DNA from: an uncultured Flavobacteriaceae bacterium
GTDB lineage: Bacteria; Bacteroidota; Bacteroidia; Flavobacteriales; Flavobacteriaceae
Reading direction: 5' to 3'
NCBI GenBank assembly: GCA_945788155.1
Contig: CALZKX010000288.1
Span: 1-22,653, forward strand
DNA length: 22,653 nucleotides
Below, piece by piece: positions 8,081 through 15,700 of the stretch (position 1 is the stretch's first letter; each line of letters begins with the position of its first letter). The translations under genes were made by a program, and so were the position numbers. The notes under the pieces were generated by a model. The model made no database searches. It saw only the letters and a list, made by a program, of their open reading frames with translations, and was not told the DNA's origin.

Positions 8081-8278
8081 ATGATTTATAAAATTACATT
8101 AATCCTTTTAATTTTAGTAGCAATTAATTTCGTTTTATTGGTTTTTAGTACGAATAAAATTAAGAGGTTTTCGAAACCTAAAAAAGCCAAAGCTAATAAA
8201 CCAATAATGCTTAAAAAAGCTCCAAAAGCTATTACCACTCCACAGGTTCCAAGCCGTTTGTCTCCAACAGGTAGTTAG
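8081..8278 (+). CDS. Small single-pass membrane protein, function unknown
   Basis: A 65-residue protein with one N-terminal hydrophobic helix (about 3-24, ITLILLILVAINFVLLVF) followed by a strongly basic, lysine-rich tail (KIKRFSKPKKAKANK...). By the positive-inside rule the tail should be in the cytoplasm. It is not long enough for independent family assignment. A well-spaced promoter-like element 30 nt before the ATG supports it as a real gene. Its last 47 nt overlap the 3' end of ung on the opposite strand, so the two transcripts converge and overlap. I do not recognise the family. Confidence 0.6.
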   Translation: MIYKITLILLILVAINFVLLVFSTNKIKRFSKPKKAKANKPIMLKKAPKAITTPQVPSRLSPTGS

Positions 8279-8897
8279 TTTTACTAAAGTGCTTATTACC
8301 AAACCAATACCCTCTATTGGCGCTTAATGGCGAAGGATGTCCTGACGTTAAAACATGATGTTTTTTAGTATCAATAAGCTTTATTTTCTTTTTGGCAAAT
8401 CCTCCCCAAAGCAAAAATACAATACCTTCTTTCTTTTTTGAAATTGATGTGATTACTGCATCTGTAAATGTTTCCCATCCTTTATTTTGATGACTTCCGG
8501 CCTGATGTGCCCTAACAGTTAAAGTTGTATTTAATAATAAGACACCTTGAGCTGCCCAATGTGTTAAATCGCCACTTTTTGGGTATGCCTTTTTAATATC
8601 CTGTTCTATTTCTTTAAAAATATTAATCAATGATGGCGGATGCTTTACGACATCATGCACTGAAAAACACAACCCATTGGCCTGATTAATACCATGATAA
8701 GGGTCTTGACCAATAATAACTACTTTCAACTTATCAAATGAACAATGTTCAAAAGCTGCAAAAATCTCCTTTTCTGGCGGAAAGCATTGATGTGTCCTGT
8801 ATTCTAGCCTTACAAAATTGACTAACTCAGTAAAATAAGGTTTGCTAAACTCGTCTTGCAAATGTGTTTTCCAGCTTTGGTGTATGTTTACGTCCAT
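8232..8897 (-). CDS. ung: Uracil-DNA glycosylase
   Basis: Family 1 uracil-DNA glycosylase (221 residues), which removes uracil from DNA as the first step of base excision repair. The catalytic water-activating loop GQDPYHG is present with Asp65 (Asp64 in E. coli), and the HPSPLSA minor-groove loop carries His187 at the same number as E. coli. The ATG at 8895-8897 (protein begins MDVNIHQSW) is chosen over the in-frame TTG at 8918, because that TTG lies inside a TATTTTTG -7 box (8916-8923), so transcription should begin downstream of it. The gene converges on the small membrane protein gene with a 47-nt overlap. Confidence 0.96.
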   Translation of the reverse strand: MDVNIHQSWKTHLQDEFSKPYFTELVNFVRLEYRTHQCFPPEKEIFAAFEHCSFDKLKVVIIGQDPYHGINQANGLCFSVHDVVKHPPSLINIFKEIEQDIKKAYPKSGDLTHWAAQGVLLLNTTLTVRAHQAGSHQNKGWETFTDAVITSISKKKEGIVFLLWGGFAKKKIKLIDTKKHHVLTSGHPSPLSANRGYWFGNKHFSKTNYLLETNGLEPVEW

Positions 8898-8915
8898 GAT
8901 ATTTACTTCTACTGG

Positions 8916-8923
8916 CAAAAATA
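8916..8923 (-). promoter_or_regulatory. Putative -7 box for ung
   Basis: Reads TATTTTTG then CC on the minus strand, matching TAnnTTTG, and ends 18 nt before the ATG at 8897. Transcription would start only a few bases upstream of the ATG. A clear -33 element is not seen. Confidence 0.45.
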
Positions 8924-8980
8924 GAATTATCTACACATAACTAGATAATCATTGTATTAATTACTAACAATTTGTATATT

Positions 8981-8988
8981 TAATTTTG
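8981..8988 (+). promoter_or_regulatory. Putative -7 box for the CarboxypepD_reg-like gene
   Basis: TAATTTTG then CA matches TAnnTTTG. The nearest TTG upstream (8952-8954) is 26 nt away, wider than the usual 19-21, so the -33 is uncertain. It would give a leader of about 100 nt before the ATG at 9098. Confidence 0.35.
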
Positions 8989-9097
8989 CAACTAACTGTA
9001 AAAAAGCAGTCTAAAATATAAAAGTCTTAAGCCTTAACAAAATGATTATTTCCCAAGTTGAATTAGTAAGTACAACATTTACATAATATAGCCCCTT

Positions 9098-10321
9098 ATG
9101 AAAAAATCACAAATTTCTGTTTTTGTTTTCAGTCTCTTGTTTAGCAATTTAGTAGCTCAAATAAATGTAGAGGGACATGTATTATTTAAAAATAAGCCAG
9201 TAGAAAATGTAACAATATTCTTAAACAATACCACAACAGGAACAATCACAAATAGTAGTGGCGAGTTTAGTCTAGACATAAAGAAGGGTTTTTATCAATT
9301 AATAATTTCGCACATAGGCTTTAAAACAATAAAATATGATCTTAACACATCTACTTACACAAAGCCAATTGTGTTTTACCTTACAGAAGATGAATTTGTA
9401 TTAGATGAAGTAGTTATTGATGGAACAAGGAAAAATGATAATCGGCAATATAACCTTTCTGTTTTTATACGCGAATTTATTGGTACAAGCGAATTCTCAA
9501 AACTTTCTACAATACTAAATCCTGAAGTACTGATTTTTGATTATGATGCACAAAAAAATAGTTTAACCGTAAAAGCCAGTGAACTATTACATATAAAAAA
9601 TGAAGCTTTAGGCTATGGCATATATTATGATTTGGTGCATTTTTCAGTAATTGAAAAGTACACAAAATATGTAGGGTATTCGTATTTTAAAGAATTAAAA
9701 GGTGGAAAAAACAAACAAAGAAAGTGGCGGAAAAATAGATTAATAGCTTATAATGGATCTCCAGTACACTTTTTCAAATCCGTTTTAAAAAATACAGCAA
9801 AAAAAGAAGGATTCATTATAAATCAGTTTATCCGAAAAGAAAATAAAGAAAGACCAAGTCAGCAAGAAATAACCAAATCAAGAAAGATTTTGACATCATC
9901 AAATGTCAAAATTAATTTTTCAAGAAAAATAGATACTCCCATAAATGCTACAGACTCGGCGTTAACGGTATTAAGAAAATTAAAACTTCCTAAATACATT
10001 GATTATTTATATAAACAGGACATAGCTTCAACTAATATTATTTCAACAGAAAACAATACTACCTATCTTCAATTTAAAGATAATTTAAGAATTGTTTACC
10101 TTAATGAAAAAGAAGAAGAAGGTTACATTTTAAGAAATGTTTTTAGTAAACCTAGAGAGGCATTGCCACAAGCATCCAACATTATTCCTTTGGCCGAAAA
10201 ATCAATTATTTACCCTTCAGGAATTTTGGGAAATCCCATAAAAAATGTACTATATGAAGGATACTGGTCATATGAAAAATTTGCACATTCCTTACCTCTG
10301 GATTATGAACCAATTAAGTGA
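9098..10321 (+). CDS. Secreted carboxypeptidase-like regulatory domain protein
   Basis: A 407-residue exported protein. Residues 1-21 form a Sec signal peptide ending NLVAQ. Residues about 22-95 are a CarboxypepD_reg-like (transthyretin-like) beta-sandwich: INVEGHVLFKNKPVENVTIFLNN, then NSSGEFSLDI and ISHIGFKTIKY. This module is common at the N-terminus of TonB-dependent receptors and in small cell-surface proteins of Bacteroidota. Here no beta-barrel follows; instead comes a mixed, Lys-rich region of about 300 residues that I cannot assign. The protein is probably periplasmic or surface-bound. It stands alone between ung (opposite strand) and the DUF998 gene, with gaps of about 200 bp on both sides. 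Confidence 0.85.
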   Translation: MKKSQISVFVFSLLFSNLVAQINVEGHVLFKNKPVENVTIFLNNTTTGTITNSSGEFSLDIKKGFYQLIISHIGFKTIKYDLNTSTYTKPIVFYLTEDEFVLDEVVIDGTRKNDNRQYNLSVFIREFIGTSEFSKLSTILNPEVLIFDYDAQKNSLTVKASELLHIKNEALGYGIYYDLVHFSVIEKYTKYVGYSYFKELKGGKNKQRKWRKNRLIAYNGSPVHFFKSVLKNTAKKEGFIINQFIRKENKERPSQQEITKSRKILTSSNVKINFSRKIDTPINATDSALTVLRKLKLPKYIDYLYKQDIASTNIISTENNTTYLQFKDNLRIVYLNEKEEEGYILRNVFSKPREALPQASNIIPLAEKSIIYPSGILGNPIKNVLYEGYWSYEKFAHSLPLDYEPIK

Positions 10322-10553
10322 AAAACTTAAGATCGCTGTCTAACTTTATATAAAAAACAATCGCTATTAAATTACTTAATATGGATTAGAATAATAAAAT
10401 TGTGTTAATTACCAACAGTTTAGTTAAGTTCTGGGCACTAGCATAAAACTGCTTGATTATTGAGCCTTAAAATTATAACTTCGCTTTTTTAATAATTTAA
10501 TTCATTAAAACGAATGATATCTTAATCGTTACCAGTAATTTGAAAAATAATCA

Positions 10554-11186
10554 ATGAACAATAAAACAATATTTTTAATAGGAATAATAGGTATAATTTT
10601 ATTCGTAAGTAGCAGTTTTATAGGAGGTCTTTTAATCGATAATTACAGTCTTACCAGCCAATACATAAGCGAAACTTACGCTGTAGATACAGAATACGGA
10701 TTATGGTTAAGAATCCTAGGATATATACCAAGTGGTGTCTTATTTACTCTTTTTTGCTTTCTTGGAGTTAAGTATTTTCCTTCCTCTCGAGCAATAAAAA
10801 TGGGGTTCTTGGGAGTTGGCCTATTCTATGGTATTGGAACGATTGTCGTTTCTATATTTCCATGTGACAGCGGTTGCAATCCTGAATATATAAATCCAAG
10901 TATTTCGCAAGTGATACATAATTTATCAGCTTTGATGATATATGCGTTTGTACCTATAAGTATTGTAATAACTGGTATCGGGTTGAAGAAATTCTCAAAT
11001 TATAAAGACCTTTCTTTTACATCTTTAGCTTTAGGAGTTCTGAGTTCTGGTTTTGTATTTTTATTAATTTCTGATCTTAAATCAGAATTTGTAGGTCTTT
11101 ATCAACGAATTATTGAATTATTAATTTTAGTTTGGATATTTATCTGTGCCTTCAAAATCAAAAAAAAAGCAGGTAACACCATATAA
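10554..11186 (+). CDS. DUF998 family integral membrane protein
   Basis: A 210-residue polytopic membrane protein with about six hydrophobic segments (roughly 5-28, 50-73, 82-103, 124-145, 153-173 and 180-200). The layout and segments such as SQYISETYAVDTEYG between TM1 and TM2, and FPCDSGCNPE in the third loop, fit DUF998, a family of unknown function seen in many bacteria. The two loop cysteines (C-DSG-C) could form a disulphide or bind metal. It has its own 230-bp upstream gap with no convincing promoter. Downstream is a structured intergenic hairpin and then the left mutS2 duplicate. No functional prediction is possible. Confidence 0.8.
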   Translation: MNNKTIFLIGIIGIILFVSSSFIGGLLIDNYSLTSQYISETYAVDTEYGLWLRILGYIPSGVLFTLFCFLGVKYFPSSRAIKMGFLGVGLFYGIGTIVVSIFPCDSGCNPEYINPSISQVIHNLSALMIYAFVPISIVITGIGLKKFSNYKDLSFTSLALGVLSSGFVFLLISDLKSEFVGLYQRIIELLILVWIFICAFKIKKKAGNTI

Positions 11187-11213
11187 AATTAATTGCTAGT
11201 ACAAGCCTACTTA

Positions 11214-11239
11214 CGAATTCCGATAGCTATCGGGACTCG
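11214..11239. repeat. Strong intergenic hairpin with CCGATAGCTATCGG core
   Basis: A perfect 14-bp palindrome CCGATAGCTATCGG (11220-11233) extends outward to CGAATTCCGATAG / CTATCGGGACTCG, 13 pairs with one mismatch and one wobble. It lies 28 bp after the DUF998 stop. It has no T-run, so it is not a standard terminator. The following sequence up to 11317 (CTTGCAAAGTTTAGC, CACAAAACCACGCAAC) looks like the dispersed intergenic modules often seen in flavobacterial genomes, but this is from memory. The 250-bp gap 11187-11437 otherwise holds only the mutS2 duplicate. Confidence 0.55.
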
Positions 11240-11349
11240 CGGATTTTCAGTTTGGTGTGTACTTGCAAAGTTTAGCACAAAACCACGCAACTAATCATAC
11301 ACAAAACCGAAGCGAAACTCCAAAAATTCCACATCTCAATTGTAATACG

Positions 11350-11357
11350 TAACTTTG
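11350..11357 (+). promoter_or_regulatory. Duplicated mutS2 -7 box upstream of the metal cassette
   Basis: TAACTTTG, the same as at 19151-19158. If it works for mutS2 it should also work here, and would transcribe the mutS2 remnant and the His-rich protein gene. The -33 element is not clear. Confidence 0.35.
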
Positions 11358-11449
11358 CTTCCTCTTAAAAATAAAATTAAGTAAACAATTAGTGAGATTC
11401 CTGCTATTGCAGATAAAATAATAAGTTTTCCACTTTCGTGGAAATTGCC

Positions 11450-11549
11450 ATGATTAACATTCATCAAAAAACACTTCAAGATTTAGAATTTCAAACTGTT
11501 TTGCAACAAGTTAGTGACCATTGTGTTACTGCACTAGGTAAAGCCAAAG
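11450..11549 (+). pseudogene. mutS2 5' remnant (first about 34 codons)
   Basis: Starting at the ATG at 11450, the first 21 codons are identical in protein to intact mutS2 (MINIHQKTLQDLEFQTVLQQV), then it diverges (SDHCVTALGKAK against NEHCITDMGKAK) and homology ends after GKAK. All ATPase and clamp domains are missing. The frame stays open, with no stop, through a 34-codon linker of unknown origin into the His-rich protein gene, so a chimeric protein of about 210 residues could be made. The divergence of the last codons suggests this allele comes from another strain or species rather than from simple recent duplication. Confidence 0.85.
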
Positions 11550-11641
11550 CTCTAAAAAATAAAAGAGCTGTTTCTTGCCATCGCACAGAATTAGTTATCA
11601 TAAAGAAAAACCAATTTTTAAATTATTACATTTGTACCCGA

Positions 11642-12082
11642 ATGCAAAAACACAAGAACATAAAATCTTTATTTTTTCTGGGCATATTTAGCCTATTGCT
11701 TTTGCATCAGGTTGTGCCGCATTGGCATCATGAACACGAAGTAGAGCATTCACATAAAGCTGTTGCGTATAACAATAGCCATTCACACGACCATCACCAC
11801 GATGTTCCAAAAAAAGAAAGTCCCAACAAGGGATTTTTGGATTTGTTCTTGGAAATGCACGTGCATTCCGTAGTAGCTAATGAAATACTGCTAATTCACG
11901 AAAGTAGCATAAAACAACTCGATGTTAAAAAGAAAGAAATTAAACCGTTATCTTTTTACCATTATAGTACGTTAATAAACTATGATGAAGCCGAAAAAAT
12001 AAAGGTCTATCATCCATCCAATAACTATTTTAATTCTTACCTCTCATCCCTCGATTCAAGAGGCCCACCATCTTTAGGTTAA
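11642..12082 (+). CDS. His-rich exported/membrane-anchored small protein of the metal-efflux cassette
   Basis: A 146-residue protein when started at the ATG at 11642. Residues about 8-24 are hydrophobic (SLFFLGIFSLLLLHQVV), a signal peptide or anchor. Next come dense histidine clusters, HWHHEHEVEHSHK and HSHDHHHD, likely to bind transition metals in the periplasm. The C-terminus ends RGPPSLG, a tail I associate with small proteins that precede Czc-type operons in Bacteroidota. The open frame continues upstream into the mutS2 remnant (ATG at 11450, GTG at 11438). I prefer 11642 because it restores a proper N-terminal signal. A TACATTTG box (11627-11634) sits almost directly before it, which would give a nearly leaderless mRNA. 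The TolC-like gene follows after 73 bp. Confidence 0.75.
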   Translation: MQKHKNIKSLFFLGIFSLLLLHQVVPHWHHEHEVEHSHKAVAYNNSHSHDHHHDVPKKESPNKGFLDLFLEMHVHSVVANEILLIHESSIKQLDVKKKEIKPLSFYHYSTLINYDEAEKIKVYHPSNNYFNSYLSSLDSRGPPSLG

Positions 12083-12155
12083 TCGTTTAGGAATACTTGC
12101 CTCAGCGTTAGTAGTCCTTTTTAAAAATTCAGATTAAACCTAAAAATCATAAACA

Positions 12156-13340
12156 ATGAATAAAAATATTGTATTCGCAATTTGCGGATGCCTGTTTTTC
12201 ATTGGTAGTTATGCACAAAATAAAAGTGCACAAGAATTACTCAATGAAATAGAACAGAATAATATCGAGTTAAAAAGCTACAAATCATTTATTGAAAGCA
12301 CACAACTCGAAAACAAAAGCGCTAATAATTTACCAGATCCACAGGCTTTGGGTTATTATTTACCTTTTGGAACAAATGAGACCGAAGAGTACACCGAACT
12401 TCAAATTTCGCAATCTTTTGAATTTCCTTCCATTTATGCTGCACGTAGAAAATGGAACGATTTAAAAGCCCAACAACTCGAAACGGCTTTTTTAAAGATA
12501 AGACAAGAGGTATTGCTTAAAGCAAAGTCGTATTGTATTGAATTTTCGCTACTTCAAAAACAAAAAGCAATTGAAACAATAAGACAAGAACAGAGCAAAC
12601 AAATTTTTCAACAAATCGAGCAACTTTTTGCCAAAGAGCAAGTGGGCGTTTTAGATTTGAACAAAGCAAAAATAGCTTGGATTCAGGAACAGTTTGTAGT
12701 TGAGCAAATTGAAACTGAAATGAAGATAGTGATAAAGGCTCTCGAAAAACTCAATGGTGGAAAACCTATTCAAACTGACCTAACTATTTTTGAAGATACT
12801 ATTGAAATTACTTCGATGGAAACCCTTTGGCAAGAAAAATTAGCAACAGATCCTTTTATTCAAGAATTGAAAGCTAATGAAATTGCTTCCTTTCAAAAGG
12901 TAGCTCTGGAAAAGAATAAAGTATTGCCAAACCTCACAGCAGGATATAATTATCAAGGTGTTAGCGGTAATAACTATTCTGGTTTTTATGGAGGCATATC
13001 AATACCTCTCTGGAATAGTAAAAATAAGGTGAAAGCTGCTCAAGCTAATTACGAGTATCAACAATCCAACACCCAAGTGGTTACAACAGCACAATATCTC
13101 AACTTTCAAGAGCACTATAATCGGTATCAATTGTTATATAAAAAATATAATGAGTATCAAACCACGATGCGTAATTTAGAGAGTGAGGATTTACTCTTTA
13201 AAGCCTATATGTTGGGCGAATATTCGTTTATGGATTACTATGTAGAACTTCAGTTTTACCGAAATGCATCTGATAAAATGCTGATAATGGAAAAAGAACT
13301 ACAATTGCTTGAAGCACAATTATTAAAACATCAATTATAA
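12156..13340 (+). CDS. TolC family outer-membrane efflux protein (CzcC/CusC-like)
   Basis: A 394-residue outer-membrane factor forming the exit duct of a tripartite efflux system. Residues 1-20 are a Sec signal peptide ending GSYAQ. The rest is mostly long amphipathic helices with the OEP repeat: residues about 23-200 and 225-394, with NLPDPQALGYYLPFG (about 57-71) and NLTAGYNYQGVSGNNYSGFYGGISIPLWN (about 268 on; beta-strand region with the usual I-P-L-W-N), typical of CzcC-type proteins in Bacteroidota. It is slightly shorter than classical TolC proteins. It is the second gene of the metal cassette; the His-rich lipoprotein gene starts 18 to 60 bp after its stop, depending on start choice. 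Confidence 0.9.
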   Translation: MNKNIVFAICGCLFFIGSYAQNKSAQELLNEIEQNNIELKSYKSFIESTQLENKSANNLPDPQALGYYLPFGTNETEEYTELQISQSFEFPSIYAARRKWNDLKAQQLETAFLKIRQEVLLKAKSYCIEFSLLQKQKAIETIRQEQSKQIFQQIEQLFAKEQVGVLDLNKAKIAWIQEQFVVEQIETEMKIVIKALEKLNGGKPIQTDLTIFEDTIEITSMETLWQEKLATDPFIQELKANEIASFQKVALEKNKVLPNLTAGYNYQGVSGNNYSGFYGGISIPLWNSKNKVKAAQANYEYQQSNTQVVTTAQYLNFQEHYNRYQLLYKKYNEYQTTMRNLESEDLLFKAYMLGEYSFMDYYVELQFYRNASDKMLIMEKELQLLEAQLLKHQL

Positions 13341-13400
13341 ATTTTAGAACAAAACATTATGAAATCGAAGATTCACGAATACCAAAACAAATATTTAGCA

Positions 13401-13643
13401 ATGAGTAAAATTTCAAAAGTACTATTCGCAATAGCCATAGGCTCAATGCTTACCGTAACCTCTTGTAGAGATAAAAAAACAAAGACCGAAACTACGGAAG
13501 AACACGGTCACGAACACGATGCTGACGGCAATCATATAAAAGAAACCATAGAACAAGAAGAGTTTCAAGTAGAAAAAGATTCTATGGAAATAAAAACCGA
13601 AACCCATAAACACGATGATGGTGCAGAACACCATGACCATTAA
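13401..13643 (+). CDS. Small His-rich lipoprotein of the metal-efflux operon
   Basis: An 80-residue lipoprotein from the ATG at 13401: MSKISKVLFAIAIGSMLTVTSC, with Cys22 as the likely lipidated residue. An in-frame ATG at 13359 would add 14 polar residues before the signal and is less likely. The mature part is charged and rich in His, Asp and Glu: HGHEHDADGNH in the middle and HKHDDGAEHHDH at the end. The H-x-H-x-ADG-x-H motif also occurs at the N-terminus of the mature adaptor protein encoded next (HAHNADGSH), so the two may share origin or metal-handling role. No known enzyme domain is visible. It could be a periplasmic metal chaperone or buffer for the pump. Confidence 0.75.
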   Translation: MSKISKVLFAIAIGSMLTVTSCRDKKTKTETTEEHGHEHDADGNHIKETIEQEEFQVEKDSMEIKTETHKHDDGAEHHDH

Positions 13644-13753
13644 AATTCAAATAAAAACAAAAGATGAAACATTCATTGCTGAAACCACAATGCACAAAGA
13701 AATAATTAAATGAATGTTGCATGTGACCGTTAAAAAACATTAAATATAAACAC

Positions 13754-15256
13754 ATGAAATATATTATAGTAGTGCTCGCCTTTTTGGCAATGTCTTGTAA
13801 AAACAAGGCAGAAGATGCACACGCACATAACGCAGATGGCAGTCACGTTGGAGAAGAAATTCCTCGATTGAGCCATACCATTTGGACAGATAAAACCGAA
13901 CTGTTTGTAGAATTTCCTGCATTAATAGTTGGCAATGGAAGTAAATTCGCTGCCCACTTTACAGTACTGGATAAACACCAACCCGTTCGTGAAGGTTCGG
14001 TAACAGTAAGCTTGATAAAAGATGGTAATGGCATCAGAAATACGGTAGATGCACCCTCATCACCTGGTATATTTTCGCCTGCAATTCAGCCTAAAGAAGC
14101 TGGAATTTATCAATTGGTTTTTGAACTGAAAACACCCAATTATTCAGATAGAATCACGATAAATGATGTTACTGTATATGCAAATGCAAACGAAGCCATA
14201 AAAGCGTTGGGAACAGCCGAAGATGAAACTGGCATCTCATTCTTAAAGGAACAGGCTTGGAAAATTGATTTTCAAACAGCTCCTGTGGTTTCCGGTAAAA
14301 TTTATGATGTTATCCATACCTCAGGTGTTTGGAAACATTCTCCTAATTCCAGTAAATCTCTTGTAGCAAATACCAACGGAATAGTCAATTTTGCTATTAA
14401 AAATCTTACTGAAGGAACCGCAGTAAAAAGAGGACAACTTCTTTTAAATATAAGTAGCAAAGGATTATCAGCTAAAAATCTAAATGCTGAAATAACCAAA
14501 GCAAAGGTAGCTTACGAACAAGCTATGTTGGAGTACGAACGTAAACAGGAACTTTACAAATCTAAAATAGTTCCAAAATCTGAATTTGAAAAAGTGGAAA
14601 GCAATTATTTAATTGCAAAATCAACCTACCAAACGCTATCATCTGGAGTTTCCGAAAGTGGAAAACAAATAAGAGCCCCTTTTGATGGTTATATAAAATC
14701 CATAAGTGTTTCAAATGGCGAATACGTAGAACAAGGAATTTCATTGATAGCAGTAGGAACACATAAATCAAGAGTTTTGGAAACACAGGTAAGTCCTTCA
14801 TACAGGCTTTCAATGGATAATGTAAAAGGTATTTGGTATCAAACCAACAATGCAGATTGGGTAAATGTAAATGAAACAGGCGGCTCTATACTATCTATTG
14901 GAAAAGATGTTGAATACGAAAAGCCTTTTATTTCAGTATATGCAGAAGTAAACCAAGGTGTAGATATGCCCGAAGGAAGCCTTACCCAAGTACAAATCGC
15001 TATGGGTGATGCTACTAAAAACACAATGATTCCTGTAAGTGCATTATTAGAAAATTATGGCAGTTATTCCGTTATGGTACAGCTTTCGGGCGAGAGTTTT
15101 GAAAGACGACCCGTAAAGATAGGGAAGCGTAACGGTGAGAATGTAGAAATACTACAAGGTTTACAAGTGGGTGAAGTGGTTGTAACTACAGGAGCGTATC
15201 AAGTTAAAATGGCTTCAATGTCTGGTTCCACACCTGCACACGGTCACGAACATTAA
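13754..15256 (+). CDS. Efflux RND periplasmic adaptor subunit (CusB/CzcB-like lipoprotein)
   Basis: A 500-residue membrane-fusion protein linking the RND pump to the TolC-like duct. The N-terminus is a lipoprotein signal with lipobox AMSC (Cys15), then a His motif HAHNADGSH. Residues about 30-150 form an extra N-terminal domain seen in CzcB-type adaptors. The two halves of the barrel-sandwich/lipoyl domain are at about 205-235 (GIVNFAIKNLTEGTAVKRG) and 302-335 (RAPFDGYIKSISVSNGEYVEQG), flanking a coiled-coil hairpin (about 238-296). Beta-barrel and membrane-proximal domains follow, and the C-terminus ends HGHEH, another possible metal site. The 110-bp gap before it holds only a short 13-codon frame and no supported gene. 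Confidence 0.93.
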   Translation: MKYIIVVLAFLAMSCKNKAEDAHAHNADGSHVGEEIPRLSHTIWTDKTELFVEFPALIVGNGSKFAAHFTVLDKHQPVREGSVTVSLIKDGNGIRNTVDAPSSPGIFSPAIQPKEAGIYQLVFELKTPNYSDRITINDVTVYANANEAIKALGTAEDETGISFLKEQAWKIDFQTAPVVSGKIYDVIHTSGVWKHSPNSSKSLVANTNGIVNFAIKNLTEGTAVKRGQLLLNISSKGLSAKNLNAEITKAKVAYEQAMLEYERKQELYKSKIVPKSEFEKVESNYLIAKSTYQTLSSGVSESGKQIRAPFDGYIKSISVSNGEYVEQGISLIAVGTHKSRVLETQVSPSYRLSMDNVKGIWYQTNNADWVNVNETGGSILSIGKDVEYEKPFISVYAEVNQGVDMPEGSLTQVQIAMGDATKNTMIPVSALLENYGSYSVMVQLSGESFERRPVKIGKRNGENVEILQGLQVGEVVVTTGAYQVKMASMSGSTPAHGHEH

Positions 15257-15272
15257 TCAATTTTGAATTGTT

Positions 15273-15335
15273 AATTATGAATTATGAATACCGTTACGGT
15301 AACACAATTCAACATTAAGCATTCAACATTAAAAA
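15273..15335. repeat. Left flanking repeat of the S23 gene
   Basis: Contains AATTATGAATTATGAAT (15273-15289), a small palindrome TACCG-TTA-CGGTA (15289-15301) and ATTCAACATTAAAAA (15321-15335). The same two end strings occur in the same order and spacing range on the other side of the S23 gene (15700-15770). ATTCAACATT is nearly the inverse of AATTATGAAT, so each flank may form a hairpin. Confidence 0.5.
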
Positions 15336-15346
15336 TTATAAAAATT

Positions 15347-15700
15347 ATGAACAAAGACAATATCATTTTAACCAAGTCCTTCGATTTTGCCCTGCAAATT
15401 ATAGAACTCTATACGCAAATGAAAGCTCAAAAGGAATATGTGCTTTCCAAACAAGTGTTAAGAAGTGGTACAAGTATAGGGGCAAATATTGAGGAAGCTA
15501 CTGCAGGTATTAGTAAACGTGATTTTACACATAAAATGTCAATTTCGTCAAAGGAAGCGCGTGAAACAAAATATTGGTTAAGGCTTATTCAACATAGTAA
15601 AATTGTGAATGTCGAAGTTTCAAATCTACTGATTCAAGTAGAAGAATTAATCAGAATCCTTACGTCTATCGTTAAAACCTCTCAAGGCTCGATTAAATAA
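15347..15700 (+). CDS. Four-helix bundle protein, 23S rRNA-intervening-sequence (S23) family
   Basis: A 117-residue all-helical protein of the S23/IVP family (four-helix bundle, similar in fold to the Avd accessory protein of diversity-generating retroelements). Typical signs: KSFDFALQIIELY at the start, KEYVLSKQVLRSGTSIGANIEEATAG (about 29-54), then ISKRDFTHKMSISSKEARETKYWLRLI. The biochemical function is unknown; the family was first found inside 23S rRNA intervening sequences. Start is the ATG at 15347, where the family's conserved N-terminus begins; an upstream in-frame ATG at 15284 would translate the flanking repeat. The gene interrupts an otherwise adjacent adaptor-pump pair and is flanked by similar repeats, which suggests that it was inserted into the operon. 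Confidence 0.9.
   Translation: MNKDNIILTKSFDFALQIIELYTQMKAQKEYVLSKQVLRSGTSIGANIEEATAGISKRDFTHKMSISSKEARETKYWLRLIQHSKIVNVEVSNLLIQVEELIRILTSIVKTSQGSIK

Larger units (their letters stand above)
11318..11549. repeat. Left copy of the mutS2 5'-region direct repeat
   Basis: Matches 19119-19350 at a constant offset of 7801 bp. From 11318 to 11511 (194 bp) I count only two differences (11403 and 11497). From 11512 to 11549 there are about 12 differences in 38 bp, then no recognisable homology. The copy contains the mutS2 upstream sequence, a TAACTTTG box (11350-11357), a hairpin (11427-11444), the start codon and the first about 34 codons. Confidence 0.95.

Noticed and set aside
8898..8918. N-terminal extension of ung using a TTG start at 8918
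   Set aside because: The TTG lies within a -7 promoter box, and the ATG at 8897 gives numbering that fits E. coli Ung (Asp64/65, His187).
11187..11317. Integron attC site after the DUF998 gene
   Set aside because: The sequence is structured, but I cannot find the paired RYYYAAC/GTTRRRY core sites, and no integron integrase is present.
13664..13705. 13-codon frame between the His-rich lipoprotein and the adaptor
   Set aside because: Too short, with no recognisable motif or start signal.
15284..15346. Longer start for the S23 protein
   Set aside because: It would translate the flanking repeat; the conserved family N-terminus begins at 15347.
15347..15700. Diversity-generating retroelement, because S23 resembles Avd
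   Set aside because: No reverse transcriptase, template repeat or variable repeat is seen in the window.
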